Source: Hepsetus odoe (Eukaryota; Chordata; Actinopteri; Characiformes; Hepsetidae). From it: DNA of 64,000 nucleotides. The position numbers were made by a program, and so were the translations under genes. The stretch is from assembly GCA_017165825.1 (NCBI GenBank), contig CM029369.1:14360455-14424454 (forward strand), read 5' to 3'. Below, in pieces: positions 12,371 to 24,816 of this stretch. The notes beneath the pieces are model-generated. The model worked only from the letters and a program-made list of their open reading frames with translations. It was not told the origin of the DNA and did no database searches. Within the stretch, counting starts at the first letter, position 1. Each line of letters opens with the position of its first letter.

Positions 12371-12617
12371 AACCCCAGGATGGTGTCCAGCCTTGGTTTA
12401 TTACAAAGCCCAAGTCTACTACAGTGTGTGAGGACCAGCATGCCCTACTGTCCTGCGCCATAGCAGGAGATCCTTTCCCAGAGTTCCTTTGGATGAAAGA
12501 TGGACAGGAAGTGTCATCAGGTCAGGACTTTGAGATCCTGCAGAAAGAGGATGTAGTTTCACTTCTCATCAGAAGAGTGAAGGCTTACCATGCAGGAAAC
12601 TATGAAATCCATCTAAG
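12371..12617 (+). CDS. mylk: mylk exon: sixth Ig domain, main part
   Basis: Encodes PQDGVQPWFITKPKS, SCAIAGDPFPEFLWMKDGQ and HAGNYEIHLR. The CAIAGDPFP motif is typical of this MLCK Ig. Ends AG|gtatat in phase 2. An ancient antisense LINE begins about 25 nt downstream. Confidence 0.95.
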
Positions 12618-13189
12618 GTATATGAGTATATGAGTATGAGTATATTTACATTTACATTTACAGCATTTAGCAGACGCTCTTATCCAAAGCAACCTACAAC
12701 AGTGCTTTGTTTCCACATTTGATCATCATAATTAGTAACCAGCTCAGATCAGCTACTGCTGATTAACTATTCAACCTAAGTAACAATATTAGTAACTGTG
12801 TCTGGTACAAAAGAAGTGCTGTTAGTGTTTTTTTGTTTTGTTTTTTTAAATAAGAGGAAAGAAAGAGCAGAGGTTTCTTGATGAAGACGAAAGAAAGAGC
12901 AGAGGTAAAATAGTAGGACTGTTTGGGAAGATTATTCCCTGAGAAATTCCTTGAACAGGTGAGTCTTTAATCGACGTATGAAGACAGCAAGGGATTCAGC
13001 AGTTCTGACCATCAAGCGGATTTCATTCCCCTTGAACTCCCAAGATGTGTGACTTCCTCTTTTCTTCAATGGTGGGGGTTCAAGGCGAGCAGTGCTTAAT
13101 GGTCTGAGAGGATGAGAAGAGACACATTGTTTGATAAGAGCAGTCAAGTAAGAGGGTGCAAGACAGTTAGTAGCCTTGTAAGCAGGAGT

Positions 13190-14035
13190 CAAGTCAAGTC
13201 AAGTCAAGTAGGATTTTATTGTCATTTCAGCCATATACACAGTACACAGTGAAACGAAATAACGTTCCTCCAGGACACACAAGACACGACACAAGACACG
13301 ACAGAAGACAACATAGGACAACATAAGACAACACGGGGCAACAAGTGCAGACAAGACAGACAACAACAGACAGCACGACAGACAGTACATTCATCCGTGG
13401 AGGGCTGCAGTGTTGTGGAACAAAGCAGCCCAGGTATATCACAGTGTAGTAGTGTGGTGGAGCAGCGTTACTGAATTTAAAGTGCAAGAGTGCAACACGA
13501 GATAAATAAATAAATACAGGTGAAAAGTGGACTGGGTTTAAGAGTTCAGATATTGGTGGTTTCAGAGTTCAACAGTCTGATGGCCAGGGGGAAGAAACTA
13601 TTTCCCATCCTGGAAGTGGAGGCCCGTATGCTGCGGAACTTTTTCCCGGATGGCAGGAGGGAGAAGAGAGTGTGGGATGGGTGGGAGGGATCATCCACAA
13701 TGCTGGTTGCTTTGCGGATGCAGCGAGGGGTGAAAATGTCCTGTACAGAGGGCAGAGAGACCCCGATGATCTTCTAAGCTGTTCTCACTACCCGTTGTAG
13801 GGACTTGCGGTCTAAGACGTTGCAGTTCCCGTACCAGGCAGTAATGCAGCCGCTCAGGATGCTCTCAATGGTTCCTCTGTAAAAGATGGTGAGGATGGAA
13901 GGTGGGAGATGGGCTTTCCTCAGTCTGCGCAGAAAGTAGAGGCGCTGCTGGGCTTTCTTTGTGATGGAGCTGGTGTTGAGGGACCACGTGAGGTTGTCAG
14001 TGTAGGTCCTGCAGTGGAGGCGTGGAAGAAGAGAG
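13190..14035 (-). mobile_element. Second LINE 3' fragment nested in the L2-like element
   Basis: The minus strand encodes QQRLYFLRRLRKAHLPPSIL, TIFYRGTIESILSGCITAWY, IIGVSLPSVQDIFTPRCIRK and PSHTLFSLLPSGKKFRS, typical of a common fish LINE C-terminus. Its 3' end has a (CAAGT)n-type run and tttattgtcatttcagc. It splits the L2-like element between its YKATN segment and its TAARLVF segment. Confidence 0.75.
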
Positions 14036-14154
14036 CTTGGGGTAATTGAAGACGAGTCTTGCAGCAGTGTTCTGAATCAGTTGTAGTGGTCTTGTTGCCT
14101 TCAATGGAAGACCTGCCAGAAGAGAGTTACAGTAATCTAGCTTACTGGATTACT

Positions 14155-14250
14155 TATAGCAGCGCGCATGGACGCAGCGGCTGGAGGCTCCCCACCCCAG
14201 AATTTCGTTGTACATTTGTACAATGACAATAAAACCTATTCTTCTTCTTA
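14155..14250. mobile_element. Short retroelement 3'-end insertion
   Basis: aatttcgttgtac..tgtacaatgacaataaaacc is the 3' terminus of a common fish retroelement and interrupts the L2 frame after LLVQSLVIS. Size about 95 nt. Confidence 0.5.
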
Positions 14251-15115
14251 GAGATGACCAGGGACTGGACCAGCAGCTGGGTTGCCTGGGTGGTGAGGAA
14301 AGGACGGATTCTTCTAATGTTGAAGAGAAGGTGTCTGCAGAACCTAGATATGAGAGGCAAATATGAGAGGCAAAAGATAGCTCATTATCGAATGTGATAC
14401 CAAGATACCTAGCGATTCCAGATGGGAACAAGAAGTGAACCGCCAAAGGAGATATGAAGATCCAGTCATGGTGATTGATCACCTTCCAAGTAGAGAAGCT
14501 CAATCTTGTTAGGATTGAGCTTGAGGTGATGCAATGTCATCCATGCAGAGATGTCAGCCAGGCAATTAGTGAATCGAGTAGAGACCTGTTGATCATAGGA
14601 GGGAAAACAGAGGATTAGTTGAGTGTCATCTGCATAAGAATGATAGGAGAAGCCATGAGAGACTATGGCCTCCCCCAGAGAGCCAGTATATATTGAAAAT
14701 AGAAAAGGACCAAGGACAGAGCATTGGGGAATGCCAGTTTTCAGATTTCATGATGTGGACTGATGGCCTTGCCATGATATATAATGAAAAACATATGAAG
14801 TAGCTGAACACAAATGTTTCTCCACAAGTTTACATTAAAAGCTGTCTAATATATCACAATACAGTTTAAACACTAATGCAGACCTTGGTTTGAGGTAGAG
14901 ATTACTTATTGTATTTATTTATTATTTATGTGAGCAGAAGTGGTAGATTGAGTCGTTTTACTTCTTCAAAAAATTAAATGGAGAAACAAAGACACATTGA
15001 GATGATTAGTGCTTATTTATTTGAACCCAATTTAGTTAAGTCCCATTTTAAATTAAGCCAGACATACTCTCTTTTGCTTTTTAACATGTATTTATCACAT
15101 TTATTTATTTAACAG

Positions 15116-15190
15116 GAACAAAGTAGGAGACTGCATCTCAGTGGCCTCCTTGATAGTAAGCGAGGATTCAGGAGGAGAATCAGTGAAAAC
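15116..15190 (+). CDS. mylk: mylk exon: end of sixth Ig domain
   Basis: A 75-nt exon encoding NKVGDCISVASLIV and an acidic tail; it matches the family's NRVGECSCQVSLM strand G. Phase 2 at both ends. Separated from the rest of the domain by a 2.5-kb intron that is mostly LINE sequence. Confidence 0.9.
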
Positions 15191-15521
15191 GTATGTATTC
15201 ATTTTCTTTCCCCACACTATCTATATTAATAGACCTTCCTTGCCCTTGCCCCTTCTTTCAATGAACCTATAACTGCTATAATCTCCCTATATAGCCAAAA
15301 GCTGTTTATGCTACTTCCTCCAGCTGTGCTATTGTCCAAATGGGAGAGCATAAGCAGGGGAGCCCCTCGCTGGGCTCATTCCCTTATAAGGCCTCTGAAG
15401 TCATCTGTGATGTAACTTTGTGTTGTGCTGCACTAACTCGATCCTCAATTAAGCTCCAGTGTGGGCTGAGCCTTCTAAATGTCTATGTTCTTCTCCTTGC
15501 TCTTCCTCTGCTGGGTGGCAG

Positions 15522-16312
15522 GAGAGCCGAAGGGGTGGAGAAGACAGAGAGAGGCAAGGGACAGCAGAGAGAGGCGTCCAGCCCTGCAGCTTTTCGATCA
15601 GAGCAGGATCCACTTTGGGACCGACAGGATCAGAGCTGGGATCTAGAGGAGCCCATTGCTGCCCGTGGTCTTTTGAAGAGGCGCGTAGAGACCAGGGAGC
15701 ATCGTGAAGACCAGATCCGACAGAAGGAAGCCGAGCAGATCGACTTCCGAACCGTCCTGGGCCGCAAGGTCACCACCAAGAGCATCTCTGAGGAGGACCT
15801 GAAGGAGATCACGGCTGAGCAGATGGACTTCAGGGGCAACCTCCAACGGCAGATCAAGCCTAAGACCCAGACAGAGGAAGAAAGGAAGGTCAACTCTCCA
15901 CAGCAAGTGGACTTCAGAGCAGTTCTAGGCAAAAAGGGAGTTGGAGCTGTCAAGGCAAGTTCTGTTGACAAAACAGAACCCAGCAAAACTGAGCATGCTG
16001 ACTTTAGATCTGTACTGGGCAACAAGAAGAAGCAAGGGAACCTTGAGGACAGTGGAGAGAGTCTTTCACCAAGGGGCTGCACAGGGAAAGAGAATGATGT
16101 GAACTGTGTGGATGGAGGAAAGAAGGAGTCAAATAATGCAGCAGGAGGGAAAGAACTAGTTTTCATTCAAAAACTGAAAGATGTGACGGTGGTGGATGGA
16201 GAACGTTTGCATTTGCAATGCCAGTTGTCTTCTGAAGCTCCTGCAACTGTCACATGGACGTTAGATGGGAAAGTGATCAAGCCTTCCAAATTCATCATCA
16301 TTGTGAATGAGG
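15522..16312 (+). CDS. mylk: mylk large exon: DFR actin-binding linker and start of seventh Ig
   Basis: A 791-nt exon. After a variable Arg/Glu/Ser linker it has LLKRRVETREH and four DFR motifs: QIDFRTVLG, QMDFRGNLQ, QVDFRAVLG and HADFRSVLG. DFRxxL repeats bind actin filaments in long and short MLCK. A Lys/Ser-rich spacer follows, then the Ig start VFIQKLKDVTVVDGERLHLQC and TVTWTLDGK. The acceptor follows the pyrimidine-rich stretch ending ggtggcag; the reading frame is also open upstream to 15340, but that part is intronic by family comparison. Donor GAGG|gttagt. No lesion. Confidence 0.95.
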
Positions 16313-17254
16313 GTTAGTGTGATATCTGTATTCTTTCTATGTTCATGTCCCTGAAATTGACAATTCTTTTCCAGAAACACCTACAGAGGGTGATTAATGA
16401 GAGCAGGGTTTATAACAGGCACCATGAAGTATTTCCACCCAGTGTTAAGTTCTAATGACTTCCAGAGAAGTGCTCTGCTTTTTCTCACTGTATGAATGTA
16501 AGCCCAGAACAATTAACACATGCTTTATTGTCAATATATCTTCTTGCCCCTTGCCTTCTGCCTGTTTTCTGGCTTCCATGTTAAAGCCATTTTCATATTT
16601 TCAATTGTTATTGTGGAAAAGCATAACTAGCAAGCATAATAATAGCAAAAGATTTCCCTGCGTTTACTCTCATAGGGCCTTTACGACAATGCCACACAAT
16701 TTGAACACAATGCCACTGGTGTGCTTGTGTCCAGCTGTCTGGAGGTATTAATGGGAGATACTGAGAATTTTGGCTGTGTAGTAGTGGAATTACCAGCTGC
16801 TTGATGTTTGTTAGTTGCAGACTGTTAGCCTGAGCACAACAGTAAACATTTAAAGGTAGTTCAATAATCATCCTTAATCACAACTTTAAATCATTTAATT
16901 ACATTTCAGTATGTATGTATATGATTTCTATAGTGATTTGCTCAATTCTACATCTAAACCACACATAGTGAACATCAAACATTATTTTTTAAAGCTCTGA
17001 ACAGGATCTCAGCTGCACCCATTTTTGAGCTTCTAGTATTTTTTCTAGTATTTTGGAGCTGAAAAATTCCCCTGCACATTATGACTAAACACGCTGATTT
17101 AAAAAACAGTTGTCTTAGATAATAATTGCATTAGATCTATTAGAAATAAATGAAGACACCCTAAAAGATAAAACAAAACTGAAAAACTACTGAAAAATTG
17201 CGTTTGGTTGTGTTTTTTTTGTTTTGTTTTGGGTATGCGTGTGTGTTTGCTCAG
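16313..17254 (+). other. mylk intron, 0.9 kb
   Basis: Plain AT-rich intron ending in a T/G-rich stretch before the acceptor. Nothing else seen. Confidence 0.7.
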
Positions 17255-17371
17255 GTGGTCTCTGTACTCTGACTATTGATAAGGCCTTGCCTGAAGATGA
17301 AGGCAAGTATGTTTGCAGAGCTGAGAGCAGTGAGGGAAGAGGAGAGTGCTCCTGCATGGTGCTGGTTGATG
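17255..17371 (+). CDS. mylk: mylk exon: end of seventh Ig domain
   Basis: Encodes LCTLTIDKALPEDEGKYVCRAES and CSCMVLVD, matching CSVSIEKALPEDRG..C..CSCQVTVD of the family. Acceptor tttgctcag, donor GATG|gtgagt, phase 1 on both sides. Confidence 0.95.
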
Positions 17372-18332
17372 GTGAGTAGTTTCATTAATTGCACACTAGA
17401 TTTAGAACTCTATATAGTATAAGGAAAAGTTATTTCAAACTGAATGCACCTGCATGTACTATACCTGGAGTATACACTTCTATTACTTTTTACCCTAAAA
17501 CCAATAGCTTCGAAACTAAACTACAACAAAACTAAACTTCAAAGCCCCAAAGACTGTATCCATGGTGCTTCAGAAAATAAATGATCAGTTTTATTTGACA
17601 TTACTTAACATTTTTACATGCTTTGAGGAAGGTTTGTGATAATTTAGGAACGCTGTTTGCATTCACATTATTTCTGGAATTTTTGGTTTCATATAACAAA
17701 TGTTATATTCATTGATAAGATTTGGGGTAAAAGGAAAACTGTAGAACTATTCCTTAAATTTATAAAGAAGGACAGACATGTGTGTTGTTTTGGCATAAAG
17801 TAAAAAAAAAAAACAACAACAAAAAAAGAAACATGCTGTCCATGAGTGTACTGATGAGTTGATTTATGCTGGTTTGGATTTGGAGGTGTGTCTGGCTGCT
17901 TCTCCCTCCCTTGAGGCTCAGGCACAGCCCAGCAGCTTCCTGCAATTATAGAGCTGAGCCAGCTTTTGGCTGCACGTCCCTATAGGCCTGCATACTCTTA
18001 TTTAAACATACTGATGCAGAAAACCCAGCTCAAATGCACATATTTACTGCTACTTACTTAGCAGCTTGTTAGCAAATGCATTTAAACGCCATGTCAGTAT
18101 TTTTCAAATGGATTAGTTTTCTGCAGACATTTTGCAGATTATTGATTCTGATGGTCAAAGATCTTGCCAAACTGTAATAACCAGTATTACCCCAACCTCT
18201 GTTTTCTTTTCCCTTTTTCTATACAGTTCCCTCTTAATTACAGTAATTAACACATAAAGAATTGAGATGCATTTAAACTAAATGTACAGTAGTGTTGATG
18301 AGTGTTTCACATGCTCTACATAATTTCTCCAG
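17372..18332 (+). other. mylk intron, 1 kb
   Basis: Plain intron with a short A-rich run near 17803-17827. Nothing else seen. Confidence 0.7.
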
Positions 18333-18401
18333 ACCCCAATGCATCAAGCTCAACACCATCTGAAAAGAAAAGCAAGAAGCCCTCTACTCCAACCACAGAG
18401 A
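18333..18401 (+). CDS. mylk: mylk exon: Ser/Lys/Pro linker
   Basis: A 69-nt exon encoding DPNASSSTPSEKKSKKPSTP and more, the linker after the seventh Ig. Acceptor ttctccag, donor GAGA|gtgagt. A (CA)n microsatellite starts about 100 nt downstream of the donor. Confidence 0.8.
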
Positions 18402-18499
18402 GTGAGTTTCCAAAATATGCACTTTCTTTATTCCCCAAAAAGGAGAAGCGTGGGAGACCCAAGTCTTTCCCACTGTTGAATACAGACAGAAACACACAT

Positions 18500-18502
<3 letters not shown>

Positions 18503-18563
<61 letters not shown>

Positions 18564-18566
18564 ATG

Positions 18567-18596
<30 letters not shown>
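18503..18596 (+). repeat. (CA)n microsatellite
   Basis: About 94 nt of mostly CA repeats with a few interruptions, inside a mylk intron. Confidence 0.97.
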
Positions 18597-18598
<2 letters not shown>

Positions 18599-21311
18599 GG
18601 CTAATTATTGAACACAACAGAAAAGTGTGTGGGTGTAAGTATGTGTGTGTGTATGTTTTATATAGCAGGAGAACAGATCCATACCACCAAACAGTTTAAA
18701 AAGTAAAGTACACTGTCATTATGTTCTCAGTGTGCTCAGTGTGAAATCTTACAACCAGCATAAAAATGTCAATGAAGAGAAAAACATATTTTTGTAAAGG
18801 CAGTGTGTACTCTGACATGAATTTCCAAAACATGTCCATCCCAGTTATCCTAGCATGCATAATATTCCAAACACACGGTGTGATGCTTGGCCCTCTCTGC
18901 CTTTAGGTTATTGTAGGGTGGTCAGCTATATCTCACCTGACTGTTGTGAAATTTCTAACATGGTAAAAAAATTAAAAACTTTCCCAGGAGATTCTCCCCT
19001 TTATTTTGGTTTGTTAGCTTCAATTGTAATATATTTTAATTTTAATAATAACTTTGGTTTATAAGCTCTTTGGTTACAGTCATTTTAGAATTTGTCAGAT
19101 TTGCCTGTATTGCTGTTGTAAAAGAAAACATGTAACTAAATATAGCAGTCTCTTGAAAGACTGATATAAAACCACTTGACCTTATCAAGGTCAAAACAAC
19201 AGCCAAAAAATACAAACAAAACTTAATCACCAGTTATTGCCACATTATCATTACTGGTTTTTTTTTTCAAATTCAATTCATCACAATTGGTTGTTATTAT
19301 TTTGATACAGGATGTGTACAGTGTAACTTTATCAACGGCTATAAAAATCACAAAGGCTTTTTCCCAAATGAGTGTTTTCACAAAGCTAACAGTACCCTAC
19401 TTGTCTTATAGACCTGAAGTTTTACAGAAATTCAGAGGAAAAGGAAAAGAGAGTTTTGAGGGAGAAGGTCTGGAAAGGAGACAGAAACAGAGATACAGAA
19501 AGAGCTGAGACTTTTATTGCATGGCTGCACTTCTCCTAAACTTCCATGTATGGCCTCGGTAATCTCCCTCTTTCTCTCTCTATGTGTGTCTCTCTCATGA
19601 CCCCACACATTCATTTCTTATTATTTTTTTTCTTTTCATCTGTGGCAGGGTGTCTACATATAATCCACAGTTTGGTCTGTATAAGAGCAGCCTACACAAA
19701 TGTTTGTGGTGCAATATGAGGAATTATATCGAAAACAGAATTAATTATCCCACAATGCTAGATTCGGACATAGCGGACACATTAGAGCACGATTTAGCTC
19801 ACCTTTCACATGGTTGTGTTGCTATGGTTATGTGTTAAAGAGTATTAAAGGTAGTGTCTAATACCTAGTTTTTAGAAGGAAAGTTAGATCCCAGAGCAAC
19901 TGCTGGTTTTTATTAAATATTCCTCTGTTTGTTCTTTCCTTGTTCCTTGTCAATAGGAGCAGTTTATTCATACTGTGAACTTGTCAGCAATGTCAGTAAT
20001 ATAGAAAAAAGCTACTAGCACTATTTCACATAGTTTAAAGACTCAGCATGTGCTCGAGTTATGTTTATTTTATTAAGCTGAGTTCTGCCAAAGGGAAATT
20101 TATGATTTTGTAAGTAAATAAGGCCATAAAAAACAAGCAATGTGTTAAGCAGGCTGCTGGAAAACATTTTTACCTTTTCACAGCAGTACAGCTGGAGCTT
20201 CAGGCCAGAACAGACCCATGCTGAGCTTCCTGCAATACCACCAGTTGGAGATATTACTGCTGCTTAACGCAACACTCTTTTGTAACCTTTCACCCTGTCA
20301 CCAATGCATACATTCTGGCTTGTGTCAGCCATATATTCCTATTGGCCTTTACACTTTTTTCGCATTTCTAATATATTCTGATATAATCAGTGGTGCCCCG
20401 GCATTTCTATGTTATATTTGAAAGTATGATTCCACAGCAGAACTGAATTTAAAGCTTATTTAGTTCTGCTAATTCTGTCAAGCCCTTTCTTTATTGTCTC
20501 TGACTGGTATATTAAAGTGTTTCTATTAAATCCAACTTATATAGCAGTGTTATGTAATAATCTCCCTACAGATGCAGTTTGGTTCTACTCCTGAGTCTTG
20601 GTTCCCCACAGTGTCCCTTCTTATGTTCTTAGGCGTCCTTTTCTGTCACCCTCAGCTTGCTTAGGAGTCTAAACCTAGATTTCTGCAAAGGTGCCAAATA
20701 TATGTTATAAAAAGTGCTGGTCAAACGATCTGTTTTGACTCGCGTCATGAATTATTGGTTTCTCAGCGAAGTGTGCTGTAAAGATTACTGGTCTTTTGAG
20801 GCCCATGTTTTTGAAATTGGCTGCTGAAGGTGCTGTTTTATTGGTTTGATTGGCAGGAGTGTATATTCTCTAACAGTGTGGTCTAGAGATTATTTACTTC
20901 CTCTGGTGCCTTTAAAATGTGATGACTCAAAAATTACAACTGTAATCCACTAGACCCATCTAGACTAAATACTGCAAGATATGAAAGAGGACTCCAGATT
21001 CTGTCTGTGTGTGTGTGTGTTTGTGTTTGAGTGTGTGTAAAGGGTAAAAAAAAGAACAGACCTGTTTTGAAGTACTAAATTACAGTCCTATGACTTCAGT
21101 AATAAACTTTTACAAATTAAGCTGAATGTGAAAGGGGAAATATTACAGTTTGTAAACTGTAGAAACTATACAAGAAACAGTCTGAGAGAATAGCCAAAGT
21201 GCTGTTAGACAGGCAGGTGATTGCTGTGGTCCCTCATGCAGATATTATGGTTTTGCAGGGGGAGTTGGGTTGATACTCTGGGTTGATGGTGGTACTTTGC
21301 TTCTAGAGTAG

Positions 21312-21564
21312 TAGGGGCAGTGGTAGCCTAGTGGTTAGGGAGTTGGCCACAGGATCGGAAGGTTGTGGGTTCAAATCCCTTACCAGTAGGTTGCCTTGAG
21401 GTACCCTTGAACAAGGGACTGTCCCTGTCAGTGCTCTCTGGGCAGCTTTCATAGCTGGTGCATGGTGTTTGAGTGCATGGGTTAAATGCAGATATCCAAT
21501 TTTGTTGTGGTTCCCTGTGTGCTGTGCTGTGACCTTGCAATGAAAGAATAGTCACTTTCACTTT
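21312..21564 (+). mobile_element. SINE family A, sense, near full length
   Basis: Head ggcagtggtagcctagtggt, B box gggttcaaatcc, body and tail gaccttgcaatga..agtcactttcactt. Confidence 0.85.
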
Positions 21565-21850
21565 AGTGTTTCTAGGTTATTGCCATAGTGCTATTTTCCA
21601 GATAGCTTCTAGGTTATTGCTATGGTGCTTCAAAGATGTTGCTATGGTTTTTAGGTGGCTGCTATTGTACTAGTACAGAGGAGTTGTTCTAGTTCCATAG
21701 TAGTTAAGGTATAAGGCAGATGAAGGGGCATTATGGTTGCTGTGGTATCTCAGGGGTTGCTAGAATGTTTTGTTGGTTGCTATGGTGCTACAAGCAGTTA
21801 CTGTGTTATCCCAGGTGGTTGTACTGATGTTGCTTGAGTAGTGTTGTCAC
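21565..21850 (+). repeat. Degenerate minisatellite, GGTTGCTATGGTG-like
   Basis: Several imperfect copies of a motif resembling ggttgctatggtgct occur through this stretch, for example at 21592-21630 and 21776-21792. Such motifs are common in fish introns. Confidence 0.55.
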
Positions 21851-23333
21851 TGTAACAAACATGGATGCATAAACCTTTCCTAAGGGGATTAAAATGCAGC
21901 TTTAAACAGTTGCTATGAGAAAACTGTATGTCCAGTCAAACAATAAGCAATAAGCCAGCTGCTCTCAAGCACTCCATCACAAAACACACACCATATCCAT
22001 ATCCATTTTTTCTTCACACATACACAGCTATGTTCTGGTTTTAGGTAATGACTGGTATAAACATATTCAGCATTTCAAAGTGAAATTTCTATTGTAGGAG
22101 TGAAAAGTCACATGCAAGAGAGCAGCAGAGCTTTGAAATGAGTTTTAGTAATTTAAACACCTATTCTTCAGCTGCCGTATTCTTGTGTCCAAATAAAGTG
22201 CCGCAGTAAAATAAAGAGACAACTAGCTATTAACTACAATGACTTGTGTGTATTATCATTATATTTTGGTATGTTGGCATGGTTGATAACTGCAGGTTGA
22301 AATAATCTGTATCATGTTTTTTTTAATTTTATTTTATAGCAAGCTGTTGCCGACAAACATAAAATAACACTAACGGTTAAAACATAATTACTTTTACAGC
22401 TGAACAGCACAGGTGTTTATGGAAGTTTTTTCTAGCGCTACAAAACCTCTTGAGCAAAGTATTATTCTAATATTCTATTGCACAATTTTCCTTTTCGTGC
22501 TGTTTAATGGAGCTTTTTTGTTTTTTCCCTTTGATATTAACTTTGCTTACAAGGAATGTCTTGCGTTTTACAAATTGCTGATTGTTATCAAAAGCCCATT
22601 CCTGTGATGGAAAGAAGGGGATTCGTGAAGCAGATAGTTCTGTGTTGGGAAAGGGATGTTTTCATTTCCACAAAGACGGGTGGATAGCCAATCTAGCAAA
22701 AAAAAAAAGTACTGGAATGTCTGACATCCCAAGAAAAATCTTCCGCTATAAGGTTTTCTAACTGCTTCAGACTGACTTTAGTGCTCCTGTTGCTGGACGA
22801 TTGCATTAGTTAACCTCTCTAGCACATTGTTTCATGACAGCAATCAGAGGTAAAATAAATAGTGCCAAGAACTATTTCCTGGATTCTTTGGGGACTATTT
22901 TTAGTATGACCAAAAAAGGCAAACACAAAAGGACATAAGCAGCTGATCTCTCTAAGGACATCCAAAGGAGAACAAGTCTTTCTCCATTCTCCCAGAACTT
23001 GCTTATCAAACTAGTGAGTGGGTGCCCATCTCTTAATTTATATCCCTGGACTTTGTGCTTCAATTAGTGTGAAAATCTAAATGCTTGGTAGTTTGTATTC
23101 ATTAGTATTTTATGAAGATAAAGTGGCAGGTAAACCTTCAGAAGCTCTGAATGTGCTCTGTTTCAGTATGTTGAATTATCCAACAATCTTCCTTCCACCC
23201 ATACATATGGTTATCATACTGAAATGAAAATACATATGCTAAAGTCATTTCCGTCCTTGTTCTGATTTTGTGATGGCTGAAGCTCAGTCTAGCACTCAGC
23301 TGCCTCATGATTTTTCCCTCTTTCTTTTTCCAG

Positions 23334-23381
23334 ATGAGGCCAGAATAAAGAAACCACCACCAAAAACACCACCTAAACAAG
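23334..23381 (+). CDS. mylk: mylk exon: Lys/Pro (PEVK-like) linker
   Basis: A 48-nt exon encoding EARIKKPPPKTPPKQ, matching the family's KKKPAPKTPPK segment before the last Ig. Acceptor ctttttccag, donor CAAG|gtaaca. It lies 4.9 kb from the previous exon. Confidence 0.88.
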
Positions 23382-23684
23382 GTAACAACATCCTGTTTTG
23401 AAAAGCATTCACCTTAACCAAATCATCTTTTCGGGAGAGACTGCACTTTAAGTTCATTTGAAATGAAATGTGGGCAAGCATGCCTGTGATGTGGGTTCAG
23501 CAGGGTTAGTAATGCCTTAATAAGGCTTTGTCTCCTTCTTTGGCTTACAGCACATTATCTATTGTGGGAGTTCTGGAAATGCCCAAGATTTTGTTTACCT
23601 AATAACACACTTGACCCCTTGGAGCATGTACTTACATTAGGATATGAATGTAGTCAGATTGGTAGCAGTTCATGCAGAGTTTAT

Positions 23685-23745
23685 ATGTGTGTGTGTGTGT
23701 GTGTGTGTTTGTGTATATTTGTGTGTGTGTGTGTGTGTGTGTGTG
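23685..23745 (+). repeat. (TG)n microsatellite
   Basis: Two TG runs split by a short TTTGTGTATATT interruption, 65 nt before an Ig exon. Confidence 0.95.
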
Positions 23746-23809
23746 TCTGATGTATATGTGTTTTCATGGGGTTTGCATGTCAACATGCATTCTTACTTTT
23801 GCATTTCAG

Positions 23810-23937
23810 GTATCCCCCCTCAGATCCTGCAGTTTCCTGATGATATGAAGATCCTAGCAGGTGAGCGGATTAATCTCCTTTGCAAGTTCACTGGAACACC
23901 ACCCATCAACTGCACCTGGCTCAAGTTTCGCAAACCA
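23810..23937 (+). CDS. mylk: mylk exon: first half of Ig domain before FN3
   Basis: Encodes IPPQILQFPDDMKILAGE, LLCKFTGTPPINCTWLKFRK; the CTWxKFRK motif is diagnostic for the MLCK Ig just before FN3. Acceptor gcatttcag, donor CCA|gtaagt, phase 0. Confidence 0.95.
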
Positions 23938-24659
23938 GTAAGTCTTTTACCCATCTGGCCTTTCCCAATTCTCAACACCAACCTGGCCAACTCAAGAAAC
24001 TAATACCCAAATAAACAGCTTGCCCCTAATTTCATAACAGAGTTTACAATGAATGAAAAGTAAAGTTTTAATGTCATCTGCTCTAGGGGTGCTGGGTGTG
24101 TTGTGCAGGTTTAGTACAAGGATAAAATGTCTGTCTCCTGTTATTTTTAAGAATTTACTTCAGAAGAAAGCAATGCCAATAGAATCGAAGACTCTGAAGC
24201 ATTGCCTGAGGTCACTATGCCTAATGCCAAGTATCTAGCGGGGTATAAATTACCAAGATGTTCTGCTGAGAAGTAATTAATTGTGTTCACTGGAGTACTG
24301 GAGCTTTAGCTAATAACTTAGGGTTGAGTTGTGATGTAACTTATCATCCAACCTTCAGTGTAAATCTTTCCCAGAGAAGTAGAGATTGTGCCACAAAGGA
24401 ACAGAAACATATTAATACCCTTCATTTAGGATGAAACACTTGGTGAGCTGTAGAGTGAGAAATATACTACCTAGACAGGGTCAAGCTGATAACATCATTC
24501 ACTATTTGGCTCCCTTGATTAATATGGTTTTTAGTATATATTTTTTACAATTTGAGCATCAAACCTCATTTTTTTTGTCTTTAACCTTACATGGGTATCA
24601 GGAACAGCTGGATCTCAGCAAACAGAACTGATCATGATTAATATTGTCTTTCTTCACAG
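23938..24659 (+). other. mylk intron, 0.7 kb
   Basis: Plain intron; nothing recognised. Confidence 0.7.
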
Positions 24660-24816
24660 ATTCAGGAGGGGAGTAGCGACATCACCATCGAGAACACAGA
24701 CTCCAGCAGTCAACTAACCATTGCAAATGGCCAGCAGGAGCACTGTGGATGCTATACTGTTGAGATTAGGAACAACTATGGGATGAGGCAGGCTGCCCTC
24801 AATCTCACCATTGTTG
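24660..24816 (+). CDS. mylk: mylk exon: second half of Ig domain before FN3
   Basis: Encodes IQEGSSDITIENTDSS, QQEHCGCYTVEIRNNYG and LNLTIV, matching RQEHCGCYTLLVENKLGSRQ of the family. Donor GTTG|gtaaga. No lesion. Confidence 0.95.

Larger units (their letters stand above)
12640..14760 (-). mobile_element. L2-like LINE remnant, antisense, interrupted
   Basis: The minus strand encodes reverse-transcriptase C-terminal peptides of the L2 type: ADISAWMT near 14550, IARYLGITFDNELSFASHI near 14430, RFCRHLLFNIRRIRPF and LLVQSLVIS near 14300, AGLPLKATRPLQLIQNTAAR near 14100, and YKATNCLAPSYLTALI near 13170. The 3' end carries cagacgctcttatccaaagc. The frames are broken, and foreign pieces lie at about 13190-14035 and 14155-14250. 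Confidence 0.8.
18402..23333 (+). other. mylk intron, 4.9 kb
   Basis: Longest intron of the visible gene. Holds a (CA)n microsatellite, a sense SINE (21312-21564) and a degenerate GGTTGCTATGGTG-type minisatellite after it. The rest is plain, with no exon seen. Confidence 0.7.

Noticed and set aside
15340..15521. Upstream part of the long open frame containing the DFR exon, with an ATG at 15340
   Set aside because: It lacks family resemblance and includes the pyrimidine-rich acceptor region; it is intron that happens to be open.
15630..16166. 178-codon minus-strand open frame opposite the DFR exon
   Set aside because: Shadow of a real plus-strand exon with biased codons; no family resemblance.
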